DNA of 64,000 nucleotides from Streptococcus equinus (GTDB lineage Bacteria > Bacillota > Bacilli > Lactobacillales > Streptococcaceae). The notes below the pieces were generated by a model, which worked only from the letters and a program-made list of their open reading frames with translations, was not told the origin of the DNA and did no database searches. The translations under genes and the position numbers were made by a program. Numbering within the stretch: the first letter of the stretch is position 1; every line of letters begins with the position of its first letter. The stretch is taken from contig NZ_FNKE01000001.1 of NCBI RefSeq assembly GCF_900101445.1, positions 682,001 through 746,000 on the forward strand. The letters run 5' to 3'. Shown one piece after another: positions 20,624 through 29,824 of the stretch.

Positions 20624-22552
20624 TTATTTTGCTTTTTTAAGGGCTCCGAAGAGAAGACCTGCAACGATAGCACCAATGATAACAAAGACAAGGTAAAGAA
20701 TTGGAGCACTTGTCAATGCGATAACAAAGATACCACCGTGTGGAGCCATCAATTTAATACCGAATGCTCCGACAAGACCACCAGCTACAGCAGAACCAAC
20801 CATGAAGCTTGGAATTGCACGAGCAGGGTCAGCAGCACCAAATGGGATAGCTCCTTCTGTGATGAATGAAAGCCCCATGATGATGTTTGTCAAACCTGAG
20901 TTACGTTCTTCTTCAGTGAATTTGTTTTTGAAAAGAAGAGTTGCAACAAATACTGCAAGTGGTGGAACCATACCACCAGCCATAACTGATGCCATAGCAA
21001 CTGAACCACCTGTTGCTACTGATGCAGCAAGAGTACCTGTACCAAAGACATAAGCAGCTTTGTTAAATGGTCCACCCATATCGATAGCCATCATACCACC
21101 AAGGATAGCTCCAAGAAGAACTGCTGATGCACCTTGAAGACCTCCAAGGAAGTTGTTCAAACCAGTGTTAATAGCAGCCATTGGAATGTTGACGAACAAC
21201 ATTGCAAAACCTGTCAAGAAGACACCAAGTAATGGGTAAAGCAAGATTGATTTGATACCTTCAAGTGAACGTGGCAAACCAGCACACGCTTTTTTAACAA
21301 GGTTAACTAACCATCCAGCAAGGAAACCACCTACAAGAGCTCCAAGGAAACCTGAAGGAGTTCCTTCAAGGTTACCCCAAGCAGCTCCACTTGATGCAAT
21401 AGCACCAGCTACGAAACCAGCAACAAGACCTGGTTTTTCAGCGATCGAGTAAGCAATGTAACCTGCCAAGATTGGAAGCATAAAGCCAAAGGCAGCATTA
21501 CCAATTGTTTTGAAGTAAGCAGCTGCTTGGTGATATGTACCCAAGTTAGACAATTGATCTTTTGGCACTCCCATGATGTTATCAATCAAGAATGCAAGGG
21601 CAATCATGATACCACCACCGATAACGAATGGTAACATTTGAGATACACCACTCATCAAGTGTTTGTAGAAAGCAGCACCAAGGCTAAGTTTTTCACTTGA
21701 TTCTTTTTCTTCAGTAGAAGAACCCGCTGCAGCCTTGTAAGTATCAGCTTTACCATCAAGAATGATATTAATCAATTCTTCTGTTTTCTTAATACCGTCA
21801 GCAACTGGACGAGATACCAATGGTTTACCGTCAAAACGTGCCATTTCAACAGCTTTATCAGCAGCAACAATAACACCTTTAGCACGAGCGATTTCATCAG
21901 CTGTCAAACGGTTACCGACACCTGATGCACCATTTGTTTCAACACGAACAGTGACACCCATTTCGTCACCTTGTTTGATAAGAGCTTCTTCAGCCATGTA
22001 AGTGTGAGCAATACCAGTTGTACATGCTGTTACAGCAACGATAAGTGGTTTGTCATCTGATACTGGAGCTGCTTTAACTTCTTCTTTTGCTTTGTTATCT
22101 TCTTCAGCAGCATCAAAAGTTGCGATGACTTCATCAGCTGTTGTGACGTGACGCAATTTATCAGCAAAACCATCTTTCAAGAGGTATTTTGATAATTCAG
22201 CAAGCGCTGCTAAGTGAGTATCGTTTGCTCCGTCTGGTGCTGCAATCATGAAGAATAGGTAAGTTGGTTGACCATCCAATGCTTCATAATCAACACCTGC
22301 TTGAGATTTTGCAAAAAGAACGGTCGCTTCTTTAACTGCAGCGTTCTTGCTGTGAGGCATAGCAATACCATCACCCAAACCTGTTGATGTTTGTGCTTCA
22401 CGGTTCATGATACCTTGTTTAAAAGTATCAAAGTCAGTGACAACTCCGTGTTCAACAAGGCTTGTAATCATTTCATTGATAACAGCTTCTTTTGAAGTTG
22501 CTTTCAAATCAAGAATCATGACATCTTTTCTGAGCAAGTCTTGAATTTTCAT
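20624..22552 (-). CDS. fruA: PTS fructose-specific EIIABC transporter
   Basis: Imports fructose and phosphorylates it to fructose-1-phosphate. Domain order in the 642 aa is IIA (about 1-150; phosphorylated His in GIAMPHSKN), IIB (about 168-265; phosphocysteine in AVTACTTGIAHT) and IIC (about 295-640, around nine membrane helices). It overlaps fruK by four bases and is the last gene of fruR-fruK-fruA. Confidence 0.96.
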   Translation of the reverse strand: MKIQDLLRKDVMILDLKATSKEAVINEMITSLVEHGVVTDFDTFKQGIMNREAQTSTGLGDGIAMPHSKNAAVKEATVLFAKSQAGVDYEALDGQPTYLFFMIAAPDGANDTHLAALAELSKYLLKDGFADKLRHVTTADEVIATFDAAEEDNKAKEEVKAAPVSDDKPLIVAVTACTTGIAHTYMAEEALIKQGDEMGVTVRVETNGASGVGNRLTADEIARAKGVIVAADKAVEMARFDGKPLVSRPVADGIKKTEELINIILDGKADTYKAAAGSSTEEKESSEKLSLGAAFYKHLMSGVSQMLPFVIGGGIMIALAFLIDNIMGVPKDQLSNLGTYHQAAAYFKTIGNAAFGFMLPILAGYIAYSIAEKPGLVAGFVAGAIASSGAAWGNLEGTPSGFLGALVGGFLAGWLVNLVKKACAGLPRSLEGIKSILLYPLLGVFLTGFAMLFVNIPMAAINTGLNNFLGGLQGASAVLLGAILGGMMAIDMGGPFNKAAYVFGTGTLAASVATGGSVAMASVMAGGMVPPLAVFVATLLFKNKFTEEERNSGLTNIIMGLSFITEGAIPFGAADPARAIPSFMVGSAVAGGLVGAFGIKLMAPHGGIFVIALTSAPILYLVFVIIGAIVAGLLFGALKKAK

Positions 22553-23460
22553 AGTTTTTCTACCTCTACTTTTTGATATGTTTCTTTAATGAATTCAGCT
22601 GTTGCTAAATCATCTGAGAATGTCGTTGCTGTACCACATGCGACACCCCATTTAAGAGCTTCGATTGGGTCACCTGATTTCACGTATTCACCAGTAAATC
22701 CGGCAACCATTGAATCTCCAGCACCAACAGAATTTTTAACAGTGCCTTTGATTGGTTTTGCAAAGTAAGCTGCTTCTGGTGTTACTAACAAAGCACCGTC
22801 ACCAGCCATTGAAATAATAACGTTTTTAGCACCTTTTGCAAGAATTTCGCGGGCGTATTTTTCGATGTCTTCAAGACCGTTCAATTCTACACCAAAGATA
22901 TCTGCTAATTCGTGATTATTTGGTTTTACTAAAAGTGGTTGGTAGTTTAATGAGTCTAAAAGGGTTTGACCTTCAAAGTCACAAACTACTTCTGCACCAG
23001 CTTTTTTAGCAATTGGAATCAATGTGTTGTAAACTTGGTTACCAAGGCTACTTGGAGCTGAACCTGCAAAAACAACAGTATCATCACTTGAAAGACCTGC
23101 AAGAATTGCTTTTAATTCTTCAAGTTTTTCATCTGAGATTTTTGGACCAGCACCATTGATTTCTGTTTCTTCACCAGCTTTGATTTTAACGTTGATACGT
23201 GTATCTTCAGAAACTTGAACAAAGTTTGTTTTGATACCTTCTGCAGTCAAGCCATCTTCAACAAAACGTCCAGTAAATCCACCGATAAAACCAGTTGCTG
23301 TATTATCGACATCCAAACGTTGTAAGATACGACTAACATTGATACCTTTACCACCAGCAAATTTGTCATCGCTAGTCATGCGGTTAACGCTACCAAGTTC
23401 TAAATGATCCAAACGTACGATAAAATCGATTGATGGATTCAGCGTTACTGTGTAAATCAT
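22549..23460 (-). CDS. fruK: 1-phosphofructokinase
   Basis: Phosphorylates fructose-1-phosphate to fructose-1,6-bisphosphate. A PfkB/ribokinase-family protein of 303 aa with the N-terminal GGKGINVSRIL substrate motif and the C-terminal NSVGAGDSMVAGF signature containing the catalytic Asp. Four-base overlaps with fruR and fruA place it in the middle of the coupled operon. Confidence 0.95.
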   Translation of the reverse strand: MIYTVTLNPSIDFIVRLDHLELGSVNRMTSDDKFAGGKGINVSRILQRLDVDNTATGFIGGFTGRFVEDGLTAEGIKTNFVQVSEDTRINVKIKAGEETEINGAGPKISDEKLEELKAILAGLSSDDTVVFAGSAPSSLGNQVYNTLIPIAKKAGAEVVCDFEGQTLLDSLNYQPLLVKPNNHELADIFGVELNGLEDIEKYAREILAKGAKNVIISMAGDGALLVTPEAAYFAKPIKGTVKNSVGAGDSMVAGFTGEYVKSGDPIEALKWGVACGTATTFSDDLATAEFIKETYQKVEVEKL

Positions 23461-24200
23461 ACTTCAATTACCCTCGTATTTTCTTTTATTTTTTTCATCA
23501 GTGCTCCGCTAGATTGATTGGTAATAATTGTAGCATTCTCAATCTTATCGACCTTGGCAAAGGATACCCGACCGATTTTTGATGAATCTGTAACGATGTA
23601 TGACTTTCTAGCATTTTCAATCACAGTTCTTTTGATAACGGCTTCTTCCATATCAGGCGTTGTTAAAAATTCCTCATCAATGCCGTTGATACCTAAAAAT
23701 GCCTTATCAAAGTTCAACTGTTTAATTTGCTCATAAGCCACAGCTCCAATGCTGGCATCTGTTGATTTTTTTACATGGCCACCAATAATAATGGTCTGAA
23801 TGTTTTTATCAACCAACTTAGCCGCATGGTGAATCGAGTTGGTTACAACAGTTAAATTGTCTTGGTTCAAATACCCTAACAACAATTCATTGGTTGTCCC
23901 TGCATCTACAAAAATAACATCATCATTTGAAATCAAGGATGCTGCTTTTTTAGCAACCAGCATTTTTTCTTGAATGTTTTTGATAGATTTTTGTTGATTG
24001 GTAAATTCCTCTTGGAGAGAGTGAGGAAGTTCAGCTCCACCGTGTACTCGGTGAAGTTTTCGCTCACTTTCAAGCTCATCTAAATCCCTGCGAACAGTGG
24101 ACTCAGAGGTATCTAGCAGGCTCACTAAATCATCTAGCCGAACAAACTTATCATGCGAAAGTTTTTCCATGATTAACTGCTTTCGTTTAGACTTTAGAAT
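23457..24200 (-). CDS. fruR: DeoR-family repressor of the fructose operon
   Basis: Winged-helix N-terminal domain (KSKRKQLIMEKLSHDKFVRLDDLVSLLDTSESTVRRDLDEL) and a DeoR-type sugar-phosphate sensor domain (VDAGTTNELLLGYL, GGHVKKSTDASIGA). Senses fructose-1-phosphate or a related ester by analogy. The start is unusual. A GTG at 24207-24209 shares a base with the GGAGG ribosome-binding site and so cannot be used with it. The codon at ideal spacing (eight bases) is ATT at 24198-24200, giving MLKSKRKQ, as expected for the family. The next ATG would cut into the DNA-binding domain. Confidence 0.88.
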   Translation of the reverse strand: MLKSKRKQLIMEKLSHDKFVRLDDLVSLLDTSESTVRRDLDELESERKLHRVHGGAELPHSLQEEFTNQQKSIKNIQEKMLVAKKAASLISNDDVIFVDAGTTNELLLGYLNQDNLTVVTNSIHHAAKLVDKNIQTIIIGGHVKKSTDASIGAVAYEQIKQLNFDKAFLGINGIDEEFLTTPDMEEAVIKRTVIENARKSYIVTDSSKIGRVSFAKVDKIENATIITNQSSGALMKKIKENTRVIEV

Positions 24201-24216
24201 CCTCGCCACCTCCTTT

Positions 24217-24298
24217 TGAAATCGTTTACAGTTAGAATTATACTATATTCCCGGTCAATGTCAAGCACTTTCTATCAAATTCTATCATTTTTCTATCA
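24217..24298 (-). promoter_or_regulatory. fru operon promoter, cre site and repeated putative FruR sites
   Basis: TTGACA (24259-24264), 16 bases, TATAAT (24237-24242) on the minus strand. The 14-mer TGTAAACGATTTCA (24217-24230) matches the CcpA cre consensus TGWAANCGNTNWCA at every position and lies between the -10 and the ribosome-binding site, a repressing position. Directly upstream of the -35 are three direct repeats of TGATAGA (24271, 24281 and 24292 on the + strand as TCTATCA), spaced 10 and 11 bases; they are a likely FruR operator. Confidence 0.8.
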
Positions 24299-24337
24299 GA
24301 CCGTCAATTTTCTGAAAAGATTCTCGAGAATTTCAGA

Positions 24338-24376
24338 AAAAGCCTTGTAAGAATCATTCTTACAAGGCTTTCTTTT
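24338..24376. terminator. Strong bidirectional terminator after the NADP reductase gene
   Basis: A near-perfect 14-bp stem (24340-24353 with 24356-24370) is flanked by A- and T-rich runs. Confidence 0.9.
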
Positions 24377-25378
24377 TTATTCATTGATTAATGATGTTGA
24401 GTGAACAACACGGTTATCACGGTCAGGGAAGATATACTTAATCGCTTGATTAATCGCTGTTGGTGCTTCACCAAAACCAGTCGCAATCAAATCAACCTTA
24501 CCTTCATAATCAGCCGCATCACCAATTGCGTAAACACCTGCTTGACTTGTTTCAAACAACGGTGACACCACAATGCTTGAACGTTTGTAATCAACATTCC
24601 AATTTTTAAGGTTTTTATTCGATGTTGAGAAACCAAAGCTTACGATCAAAGCATCGAGTGGCAATTCAATTGTTTCATCAGATTTCACTTTTTGAACTGT
24701 TAAACTCTTAACAAATTGACCATCACCAGAAAGTTCAAATGGCACATAAGGTGTCAAAATGTTCACGTTTGACTCTTTCAAAACTTCTACACTGTGTTCA
24801 TGAGCACGGAAAGCATCGCGACGGTGCACGATAGTTACACTTTTAGCCAAACCATCTAAGTGATTTGCCCAGTCAACCGCTGAGTCACCACCACCACAAA
24901 TGACCACATCTTTACCAGCGAATTGGTCAAGTTTGTGAACGTTGTAGAAAAGGTTGTTGTCAGCGTAAGCTTCTTCACCTTCCAAACCAAGTGTACGAGG
25001 GGCAAAAGCACCATTACCACATGCAATCACGATAGCACGTGAAAAATGTTGACCTTTATTTGTTTCGATAGTGAAAATATCACCATCTTTTTCAAATGTT
25101 TTGACTTCTTCTTTAAGGCAAATAGCTGTGCTATCTTTGAAACGATCTAATTGCTTGATCAGATTTTCAGTCAAATCAGCTGCTGTAATTCCAGGAAAAC
25201 CAGCAACGTCATAAATCATTTTTTCTGGATAAAGAACTGCAGGTTGCCCACCAAGTTCAGATAAACTTTCAATGATTTTCACCGAAACGCCACGCAAACC
25301 AGCGTAAAAGGCTGCAAACAAACCAACAGGTCCACCACCAATGATGGTAATATCATAGATTTCACGATTTTCTGACAT
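24377..25378 (-). CDS. Ferredoxin/flavodoxin-NADP+ reductase (YumC-type)
   Basis: 333-residue flavoprotein with two dinucleotide motifs: FAD ([15 protein letters not shown], residues 11-25) and NAD(P) ([16 protein letters not shown]). It resembles thioredoxin reductase but lacks the redox CxxC between them, as in the TrxR-like ferredoxin-NADP reductases of Firmicutes. Likely keeps flavodoxin or ferredoxin reduced. The start directly abuts the upstream GrpB-family gene, so the two are probably cotranscribed. Confidence 0.88.
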   Translation of the reverse strand: MSENREIYDITIIGGGPVGLFAAFYAGLRGVSVKIIESLSELGGQPAVLYPEKMIYDVAGFPGITAADLTENLIKQLDRFKDSTAICLKEEVKTFEKDGDIFTIETNKGQHFSRAIVIACGNGAFAPRTLGLEGEEAYADNNLFYNVHKLDQFAGKDVVICGGGDSAVDWANHLDGLAKSVTIVHRRDAFRAHEHSVEVLKESNVNILTPYVPFELSGDGQFVKSLTVQKVKSDETIELPLDALIVSFGFSTSNKNLKNWNVDYKRSSIVVSPLFETSQAGVYAIGDAADYEGKVDLIATGFGEAPTAINQAIKYIFPDRDNRVVHSTSLINE

Positions 25379-25891
25379 TTATATTTCCAACTCCTTGTAT
25401 ATTTCTTCAATAATAGACGATTTATAGGCAATGTATTTATCAATATCTTTAGGAAATAGCTTTGCTGCTTCTTCTTTTACCTCGCCATATGCCAAAACAG
25501 CCTCAGGATGACTACGCAAATAATCACGAAAAGCAAGATGACGCTTCAGTTCAGGCGAATTTTCAGGGCAAACATAAAGGTGATGAACTTGAAGATGCTC
25601 TTTGCCTGAGTAAGTAAAAGCTTCTCTACCTTCAATCCCTAAATTTCCCTCATGAACATAACCAATCACTGCTAATTTATGAATCACCTCAGACAAATCC
25701 GTGTCTAAAGCAATCACCAAATCAATGTCAATAATTGGCTTTGCCGAAAGCCCTTGAACAGAAGTACTTCCCACATGTTCTATTCTAAGAATTAAATCGC
25801 CTAGAGCAGCTTTAAGCTCTTTGGCAATTTTCTCAAAATCATCCTTCCAACTTTCCTGATAAGAAAGAACAAGAACTTCCTTCGTTCGCAT
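25379..25891 (-). CDS. GrpB/UPF0157 family nucleotidyltransferase-fold protein
   Basis: 170 aa with the family signature RIEHVGSTSVQGLSAKPIIDIDL, a nucleotidyltransferase-fold motif (Gly-Ser and two acidic residues), and the conserved HLYVC strand. Family members are widespread but have no assigned reaction; a role in CoA or glutamate metabolism has been suggested only by fusions. The gene has GGGAGG seven bases ahead of the ATG and ends one base before the reductase start. Confidence 0.85.
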   Translation of the reverse strand: MRTKEVLVLSYQESWKDDFEKIAKELKAALGDLILRIEHVGSTSVQGLSAKPIIDIDLVIALDTDLSEVIHKLAVIGYVHEGNLGIEGREAFTYSGKEHLQVHHLYVCPENSPELKRHLAFRDYLRSHPEAVLAYGEVKEEAAKLFPKDIDKYIAYKSSIIEEIYKELEI

Positions 25892-25951
25892 AAAACCTCC
25901 CTAAAAATAAAGAGACATACAGCCTGCATGTCCTCTATTATATCACATATT

Positions 25952-26680
25952 CTATTCTTGCGCGTCTTTCTCTTTGAGAATCTTGCGGAAAATAGCCTCT
26001 TCTTCTTTTGTAAAAGCATAACCTTCCAACAAATCTGGTCGACGCTCTAAAGTCTTGCGGAGACTTTGTTCGATTCGCCATTTGCGAATATTTTCGTGGT
26101 GACCACTCATCAAGACATCAGGGACTTTCATGCCACGGAAGTCGTAAGGACGAGTGTATTGCGGAAACTCAAGCAAACCAGATGAGAATGAATCATCTTG
26201 GTGACTAGCTTCTTTTCCAAGCACATTTGGAATCAAGCGAACTGTTGCATCAACAATTGTCATCGCTGCCAATTCACCACCTGTTAAGACAAAATCTCCA
26301 AGTGAAATTTCATCCGTTACCAAAGTCTTGATACGTTCATCATAACCTTCATAGTGACCACAGATAAAAATCAACTCTTCTTCTTGTGCCAATTCCTCAG
26401 CGTAGCTTTGGTCAAAAGTACGACCCGCTGGATCCAAAAGGATAACACGAGGTTTTTTCGCATCGATTTTATCAATCGTGTCAAAAATAGGCTGTGCACG
26501 AAGCAACATTCCTTGCCCACCACCATAAGGTTCATCATCCACGTGACGAGCTTTTTCAGCATTGTCACGGAAATTATGATAGTTAATGTCAAGCAGTCCT
26601 TTTTCCTTAGCTTTCCCGACAATAGAGTATTCTAAAGGTGCAAACATTTCAGGAAAGAGCGTTAAGATATCAATCTTCAT
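25952..26680 (-). CDS. trmD: tRNA (guanine-37-N1)-methyltransferase
   Basis: Methylates G37 of tRNAs reading CNN and similar codons, preventing +1 frameshifts. SPOUT-family features are evident: the N-terminal [13 protein letters not shown], the SAM-binding trefoil knot region ([25 protein letters not shown]) and the C-terminal [16 protein letters not shown]. The longer reading frame (nine more residues) lies inside rimM ahead of the ribosome-binding site GGAAGGAC, so the start is set at 26680. It overlaps the rimM stop by 11 bases. Confidence 0.95.
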   Translation of the reverse strand: MKIDILTLFPEMFAPLEYSIVGKAKEKGLLDINYHNFRDNAEKARHVDDEPYGGGQGMLLRAQPIFDTIDKIDAKKPRVILLDPAGRTFDQSYAEELAQEEELIFICGHYEGYDERIKTLVTDEISLGDFVLTGGELAAMTIVDATVRLIPNVLGKEASHQDDSFSSGLLEFPQYTRPYDFRGMKVPDVLMSGHHENIRKWRIEQSLRKTLERRPDLLEGYAFTKEEEAIFRKILKEKDAQE

Positions 26681-27188
26681 CATCAAGTCCTTCCAAAATA
26701 TCCACATCTACACGATTGGCAGCAACATCAACATTTAAAACGACTGGTGGAATGTATGGTAATAGCAAGTCGCGTTTACCTTTACGTTTAACCACCCAAA
26801 CATCATTTGCACCAGGTTGAAGAATTTCTTTGACTTGTCCAACTAAAACATCGTTTTCATAAACATCAAGCCCGATAATTTCATGATAGTAAAATTCACC
26901 GTCTTCAAGCTCTGACAAGTTTTCTTCTGCCACTTTCAAAGTGCAGCCTTTGTATTTTTCAATATCATTGATATGATACATGCCTTTAAACTTGATAATA
27001 TCAAAATTCTTTTGTTTACGATGACTAGCAATCTCAACATCAATCAAGAAATTATCTTTATCATCAAAAACAGCTAATTTTGAACCCTTTTTAAAACGTT
27101 CTTCAGCAAAATCAGTTACTGACAACACACGCATCTCACCTTGAAGACCTTGTGTATTGACGATTTTTCCAACATTATAGTAATTCAT
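26670..27188 (-). CDS. rimM: 16S rRNA processing protein RimM
   Basis: Assembly factor for the head of the 30S subunit. 172 aa: an N-terminal RimM barrel ([19 protein letters not shown]) and a C-terminal PRC barrel ([14 protein letters not shown]...[13 protein letters not shown]). An upstream ATG would add 25 residues unlike the family, and a GGAG ribosome-binding site precedes MNYYNVG, so the shorter form is used. It is the partner of trmD in a two-gene unit. Confidence 0.94.
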   Translation of the reverse strand: MNYYNVGKIVNTQGLQGEMRVLSVTDFAEERFKKGSKLAVFDDKDNFLIDVEIASHRKQKNFDIIKFKGMYHINDIEKYKGCTLKVAEENLSELEDGEFYYHEIIGLDVYENDVLVGQVKEILQPGANDVWVVKRKGKRDLLLPYIPPVVLNVDVAANRVDVDILEGLDDED

Positions 27189-27272
27189 TTCAACTCCACA
27201 TAACTTAGTCTTTATCATTTTACCATAAAAATGGTAAAGAAAAAACCAGCTGCCACGCTGCAACTGGTCAAG

Positions 27273-27345
27273 ATAGTCCGTACGGGATTCGAACCCGTGT
27301 TACCGCCGTGAAAAGGCGGTGTCTTAACCCCTTGACCAACGGACC
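27273..27345 (-). tRNA. tRNA-Glu (UUC)
   Basis: A 73-base cloverleaf on the minus strand. The acceptor arm GGTCCGT pairs with ACGGACT (one G-U), the anticodon arm CCGCC-TTTTCAC-GGCGG gives anticodon TTC, and the T arm contains GGTTCGAATCC. CCA is not encoded, fitting the presence of cca. Confidence 0.97.
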
Positions 27346-27370
27346 ATATTAACAAAACCTTTGAGGTTTA

Positions 27371-27442
27371 CTGGGGTAGCTGGATTCGAACCAACGCATG
27401 AGGGAGTCAAAGTCCCTTGCCTTACCGCTTGGCTATACCCCA
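27371..27442 (-). tRNA. tRNA-Gln (UUG)
   Basis: A 72-base cloverleaf on the minus strand. The acceptor TGGGGTA pairs with TACCCCA, the anticodon loop ACTTTGACT gives TTG, and the T arm contains GGTTCGAATCC. It lies 25 bases upstream of the tRNA-Glu gene, in the same transcript. Confidence 0.97.
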
Positions 27443-27677
27443 TAAACAACATAAACTATTCTATCGCAATTTCACTTGCTTGTCAATAGTTTTTTGAAAC
27501 TTTTTTAAATCTTTTTTTCAAGACTTTGAAAAGTTCCTTGCCGATTTACATCTCCTAAATCAGCACAAGAAATATTCTATCATAAAGACTACTATTTGAA
27601 AACCCCTTTTTTCAATTTTTTTAACTTTTTTTCAAAAAAATACTTTTTACCCGAAAAATAGTCAAAACTAAACTCTA

Positions 27678-27706
27678 AAAACAAAAAGAAAAAGGGCAGC
27701 TAATTG
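27678..27706 (-). terminator. Terminator after khpA
   Basis: A GTAGC/GCTGC hairpin starts at the khpA stop codon and is followed on the minus strand by a T-rich run. The stem is short. The rest of the gap up to the tRNA genes (27443-27677) is AT-rich and shows nothing else recognisable. Confidence 0.55.
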
Positions 27707-27955
27707 CTACTCTTCTCCTTTTTCGTCAATAACGAGTCTTACTTTTTTACCTTGAGTTGGTACCGAATAGACAATCGATCTTATCGCTGTAATGGTACGA
27801 CCTTTTTTACCGATAACACGACCGATGTCCTGTGCATCCAAATCAAGATGATATTCTAAAAACTCAGGTGTATCTTCAATTTTAATGGTAAGATTATCTG
27901 GTTGTGAAATCAAAGGTTTCACAATAGCGATAATAAGATTTTCAATGGTATCCAT
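27707..27955 (-). CDS. khpA: KH-domain RNA-binding protein KhpA
   Basis: An 82-residue single KH domain with the GxxG RNA-binding loop ([16 protein letters not shown]). KhpA pairs with the Jag/KhpB protein to control cell elongation and division in streptococci. It lies 17 bases after rpsP, the conserved Firmicute arrangement, and probably shares its promoter. Confidence 0.93.
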   Translation of the reverse strand: MDTIENLIIAIVKPLISQPDNLTIKIEDTPEFLEYHLDLDAQDIGRVIGKKGRTITAIRSIVYSVPTQGKKVRLVIDEKGEE

Positions 27956-27972
27956 AGGCTTAGTTTACTCTA

Positions 27973-28245
27973 TTATTTTGAGAATTTTGAATCGTGGAAT
28001 TTTTTCATAACGCCTTCACGTGAAAGGATGTTACGAACTGTATCTGAAGGTTGAGCACCTTTAGACAACCATTCAAGAACACGTTCTTCTTTAAGTGTTA
28101 CTTGGTTTTCTTCGATAAGTGGGTTGTAAGTACCAACTGTTTCGATGAAACGACCGTCACGTGGAGCACGTGAATCAGCTACGTTGATACGGTAGAAAGG
28201 TTTTTTCTTAGAACCCATACGAGTTAAACGGATTTTTACTGCCAT
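27973..28245 (-). CDS. rpsP: 30S ribosomal protein S16
   Basis: 90 aa, full length, with the characteristic [33 protein letters not shown] opening. It is the first gene of rpsP-khpA. Its promoter shares sequence with the upstream terminator. Confidence 0.97.
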   Translation of the reverse strand: MAVKIRLTRMGSKKKPFYRINVADSRAPRDGRFIETVGTYNPLIEENQVTLKEERVLEWLSKGAQPSDTVRNILSREGVMKKFHDSKFSK

Positions 28246-28310
28246 TAGTATAAAGTCTCTTTTCTATTTTTTGTTTAGGTTAATAGCTCTGCTACTAACT
28301 CACTTAATTT

Positions 28311-28338
28311 ATTATATCATAAAAAGATAAGGTGTCAA
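28311..28338 (-). promoter_or_regulatory. rpsP promoter embedded in a terminator
   Basis: TTGACA (28333-28338), 16 bases, TATAAT (28311-28316): a consensus promoter whose -35 lies within the 3' arm of the hairpin that ends the preceding methyltransferase transcript. Confidence 0.8.
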
Positions 28339-28359
28339 GAAAAAAACTTGACACCTTTT
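28327..28359 (-). terminator. Terminator of the class I methyltransferase gene
   Basis: A perfect 9-bp stem GGTGTCAAG/CTTGACACC (28331-28339 and 28347-28355) with a seven-T loop and a T-rich tail on the minus strand. Confidence 0.85.
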
Positions 28360-28376
28360 AAAATTTTTTCAATTGA

Positions 28377-29129
28377 TCAATTAAGCTCAATCACACCGTA
28401 ATGAAATTTTTGGTTTGGTCGCACAAATTGCTTAAATCCATAGGTTTCAAAAACCTTGTCCCTAAAATGAGCTTTAATGATAATTTTCTTTCTTGCCACG
28501 CGCTTTGCTTCTCTCAAAAATTCTTCTGAAAAAGCCGTGTCGTTAGCATATTGGCGTAATCCATCTAAATTTTTAGATTCTGTGATTCTTTCCGAAAACA
28601 TTGGATCACAGTAAATGACATCATAAGAATTATCTGGCAATGTTTTTAAATAAGCTAAATTCTCCGCACAAACCGTGTGAATCGAGCGCATAGCTTTATT
28701 TAAAGCTTCTGAATCAGACTGATAATGCTGTAACCCCTCTGACACAATAAAATGAATGATTGGATGACTTTCCACCGCTGTGACAGTGTGGCCCGCATAA
28801 GCCATGACAATGCTATCACTTGCTAAGCCCATCGTGCTATCAAGAATTTGCAAAGGTTCTTTTCCCAACAAATCAATTAACGCATCATGTGGACTTTTAA
28901 TACGTAGCATAGCTGTGTCTGGATGAAAAACAAGTTCACTACCATCTTGATTTACCAGACAAAGCTTATTATCATAAACCAGAAGAAGACCTTCTCTTCC
29001 CTTTAAAAGCTTTGTTACTGATTGCTTTTGCCGTTTGATGACAGGCAAAGAAAGCTTCTCTCCGATTATTCTCGCTCTTTTTAATAAATCATCATTTTCC
29101 CTTAAACTCGTTGTAATTGCAATAGTCAT
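28377..29129 (-). CDS. Class I SAM-dependent methyltransferase, RsmJ-like
   Basis: 250 aa Rossmann methyltransferase. The SAM-binding motif is DSTMGLASDSIVMAYAG followed by AVESHP, and the catalytic-type motif is YCDPMF, as in the RsmJ family that forms m2G in 16S rRNA. The C-terminal HYGVIEL strand also fits. The rRNA target is inferred from family likeness only; a Firmicute relative with a different RNA substrate cannot be excluded. It is a single gene with its own terminator. Confidence 0.75.
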   Translation of the reverse strand: MTIAITTSLRENDDLLKRARIIGEKLSLPVIKRQKQSVTKLLKGREGLLLVYDNKLCLVNQDGSELVFHPDTAMLRIKSPHDALIDLLGKEPLQILDSTMGLASDSIVMAYAGHTVTAVESHPIIHFIVSEGLQHYQSDSEALNKAMRSIHTVCAENLAYLKTLPDNSYDVIYCDPMFSERITESKNLDGLRQYANDTAFSEEFLREAKRVARKKIIIKAHFRDKVFETYGFKQFVRPNQKFHYGVIELN

Positions 29130-29147
29130 ATATCTATTATAACAAAA

Positions 29148-29741
29148 TCAAAGCAGACTTCTGATAAATTGCCCGCCGTAAATCCAGAAGTAACTAAAAG
29201 CAACGATTGAAATCGGCTTACAAAGTAAAATGATGTAAAGGAATCGTTTGAAAGACATCTTAGATAAGCCCGTAATCATAACCAAAATATCAGCTGGCGA
29301 GATTGGTGAAGCCATATTCAGCGCAAAAACTGTTTCATAGGTTGATGAAGCCAACTTTTGCTCATATTTTGCATAAGTTTGCTCATCAATAAAGAGCATG
29401 ATGAATGGTTTGCCATAGCGACGCGTTAACAAGAATAGAATGATACTTCCAATGACTATTCCAACATAATTTAAGATAAAGCCTAGAATAGGTCCAAAAG
29501 CCATAAACCCTACAACTGTGGTCACTCCCCCAGGAATAATTGGAATAACAACTTGAATGATTTGTAGAAGAAGAAAGGCGAAACTTCCGAGAATAAGATG
29601 ACCTTTTAGAGCTCTTGTTAAGGCATCAGGATCATTTAAAATATCCAAATTCTTAAACAGATAAACTAAAAACAGAACCGTTAAAACAATTGAAAAAATT
29701 CCTAGAAATTTAACCAGTTTTTTTAAAGCACCATACATCAT
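29148..29741 (-). CDS. TVP38/TMEM64 (DedA-like, VTT-domain) membrane protein
   Basis: 197 aa with about five hydrophobic segments and the VTT signature IPGGVTTVVGFMAFGPILGFILNYVGIVIGS. Relatives include DedA scramblase-like proteins that flip lipids such as undecaprenyl phosphate; no specific substrate is evident. It sits between a methyltransferase gene and an efflux operon, with no clear functional link. Confidence 0.85.
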   Translation of the reverse strand: MMYGALKKLVKFLGIFSIVLTVLFLVYLFKNLDILNDPDALTRALKGHLILGSFAFLLLQIIQVVIPIIPGGVTTVVGFMAFGPILGFILNYVGIVIGSIILFLLTRRYGKPFIMLFIDEQTYAKYEQKLASSTYETVFALNMASPISPADILVMITGLSKMSFKRFLYIILLCKPISIVAFSYFWIYGGQFIRSLL

Positions 29742-29824
29742 ATCACCCTTTATTTTTATTTGTTACTTTAAAACCATTATACAAGGGTTACTCCTATTAA
29801 ACAAGAATTCTTATAACTTTCTCA

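Noticed and set aside
24306-24342. CodY-like words (13/15 and 11/15) between the NADP reductase and fruR
   Set aside because: They lie beside the terminator, well above the fru promoter; the AT-rich context makes chance likely, so no site is claimed.
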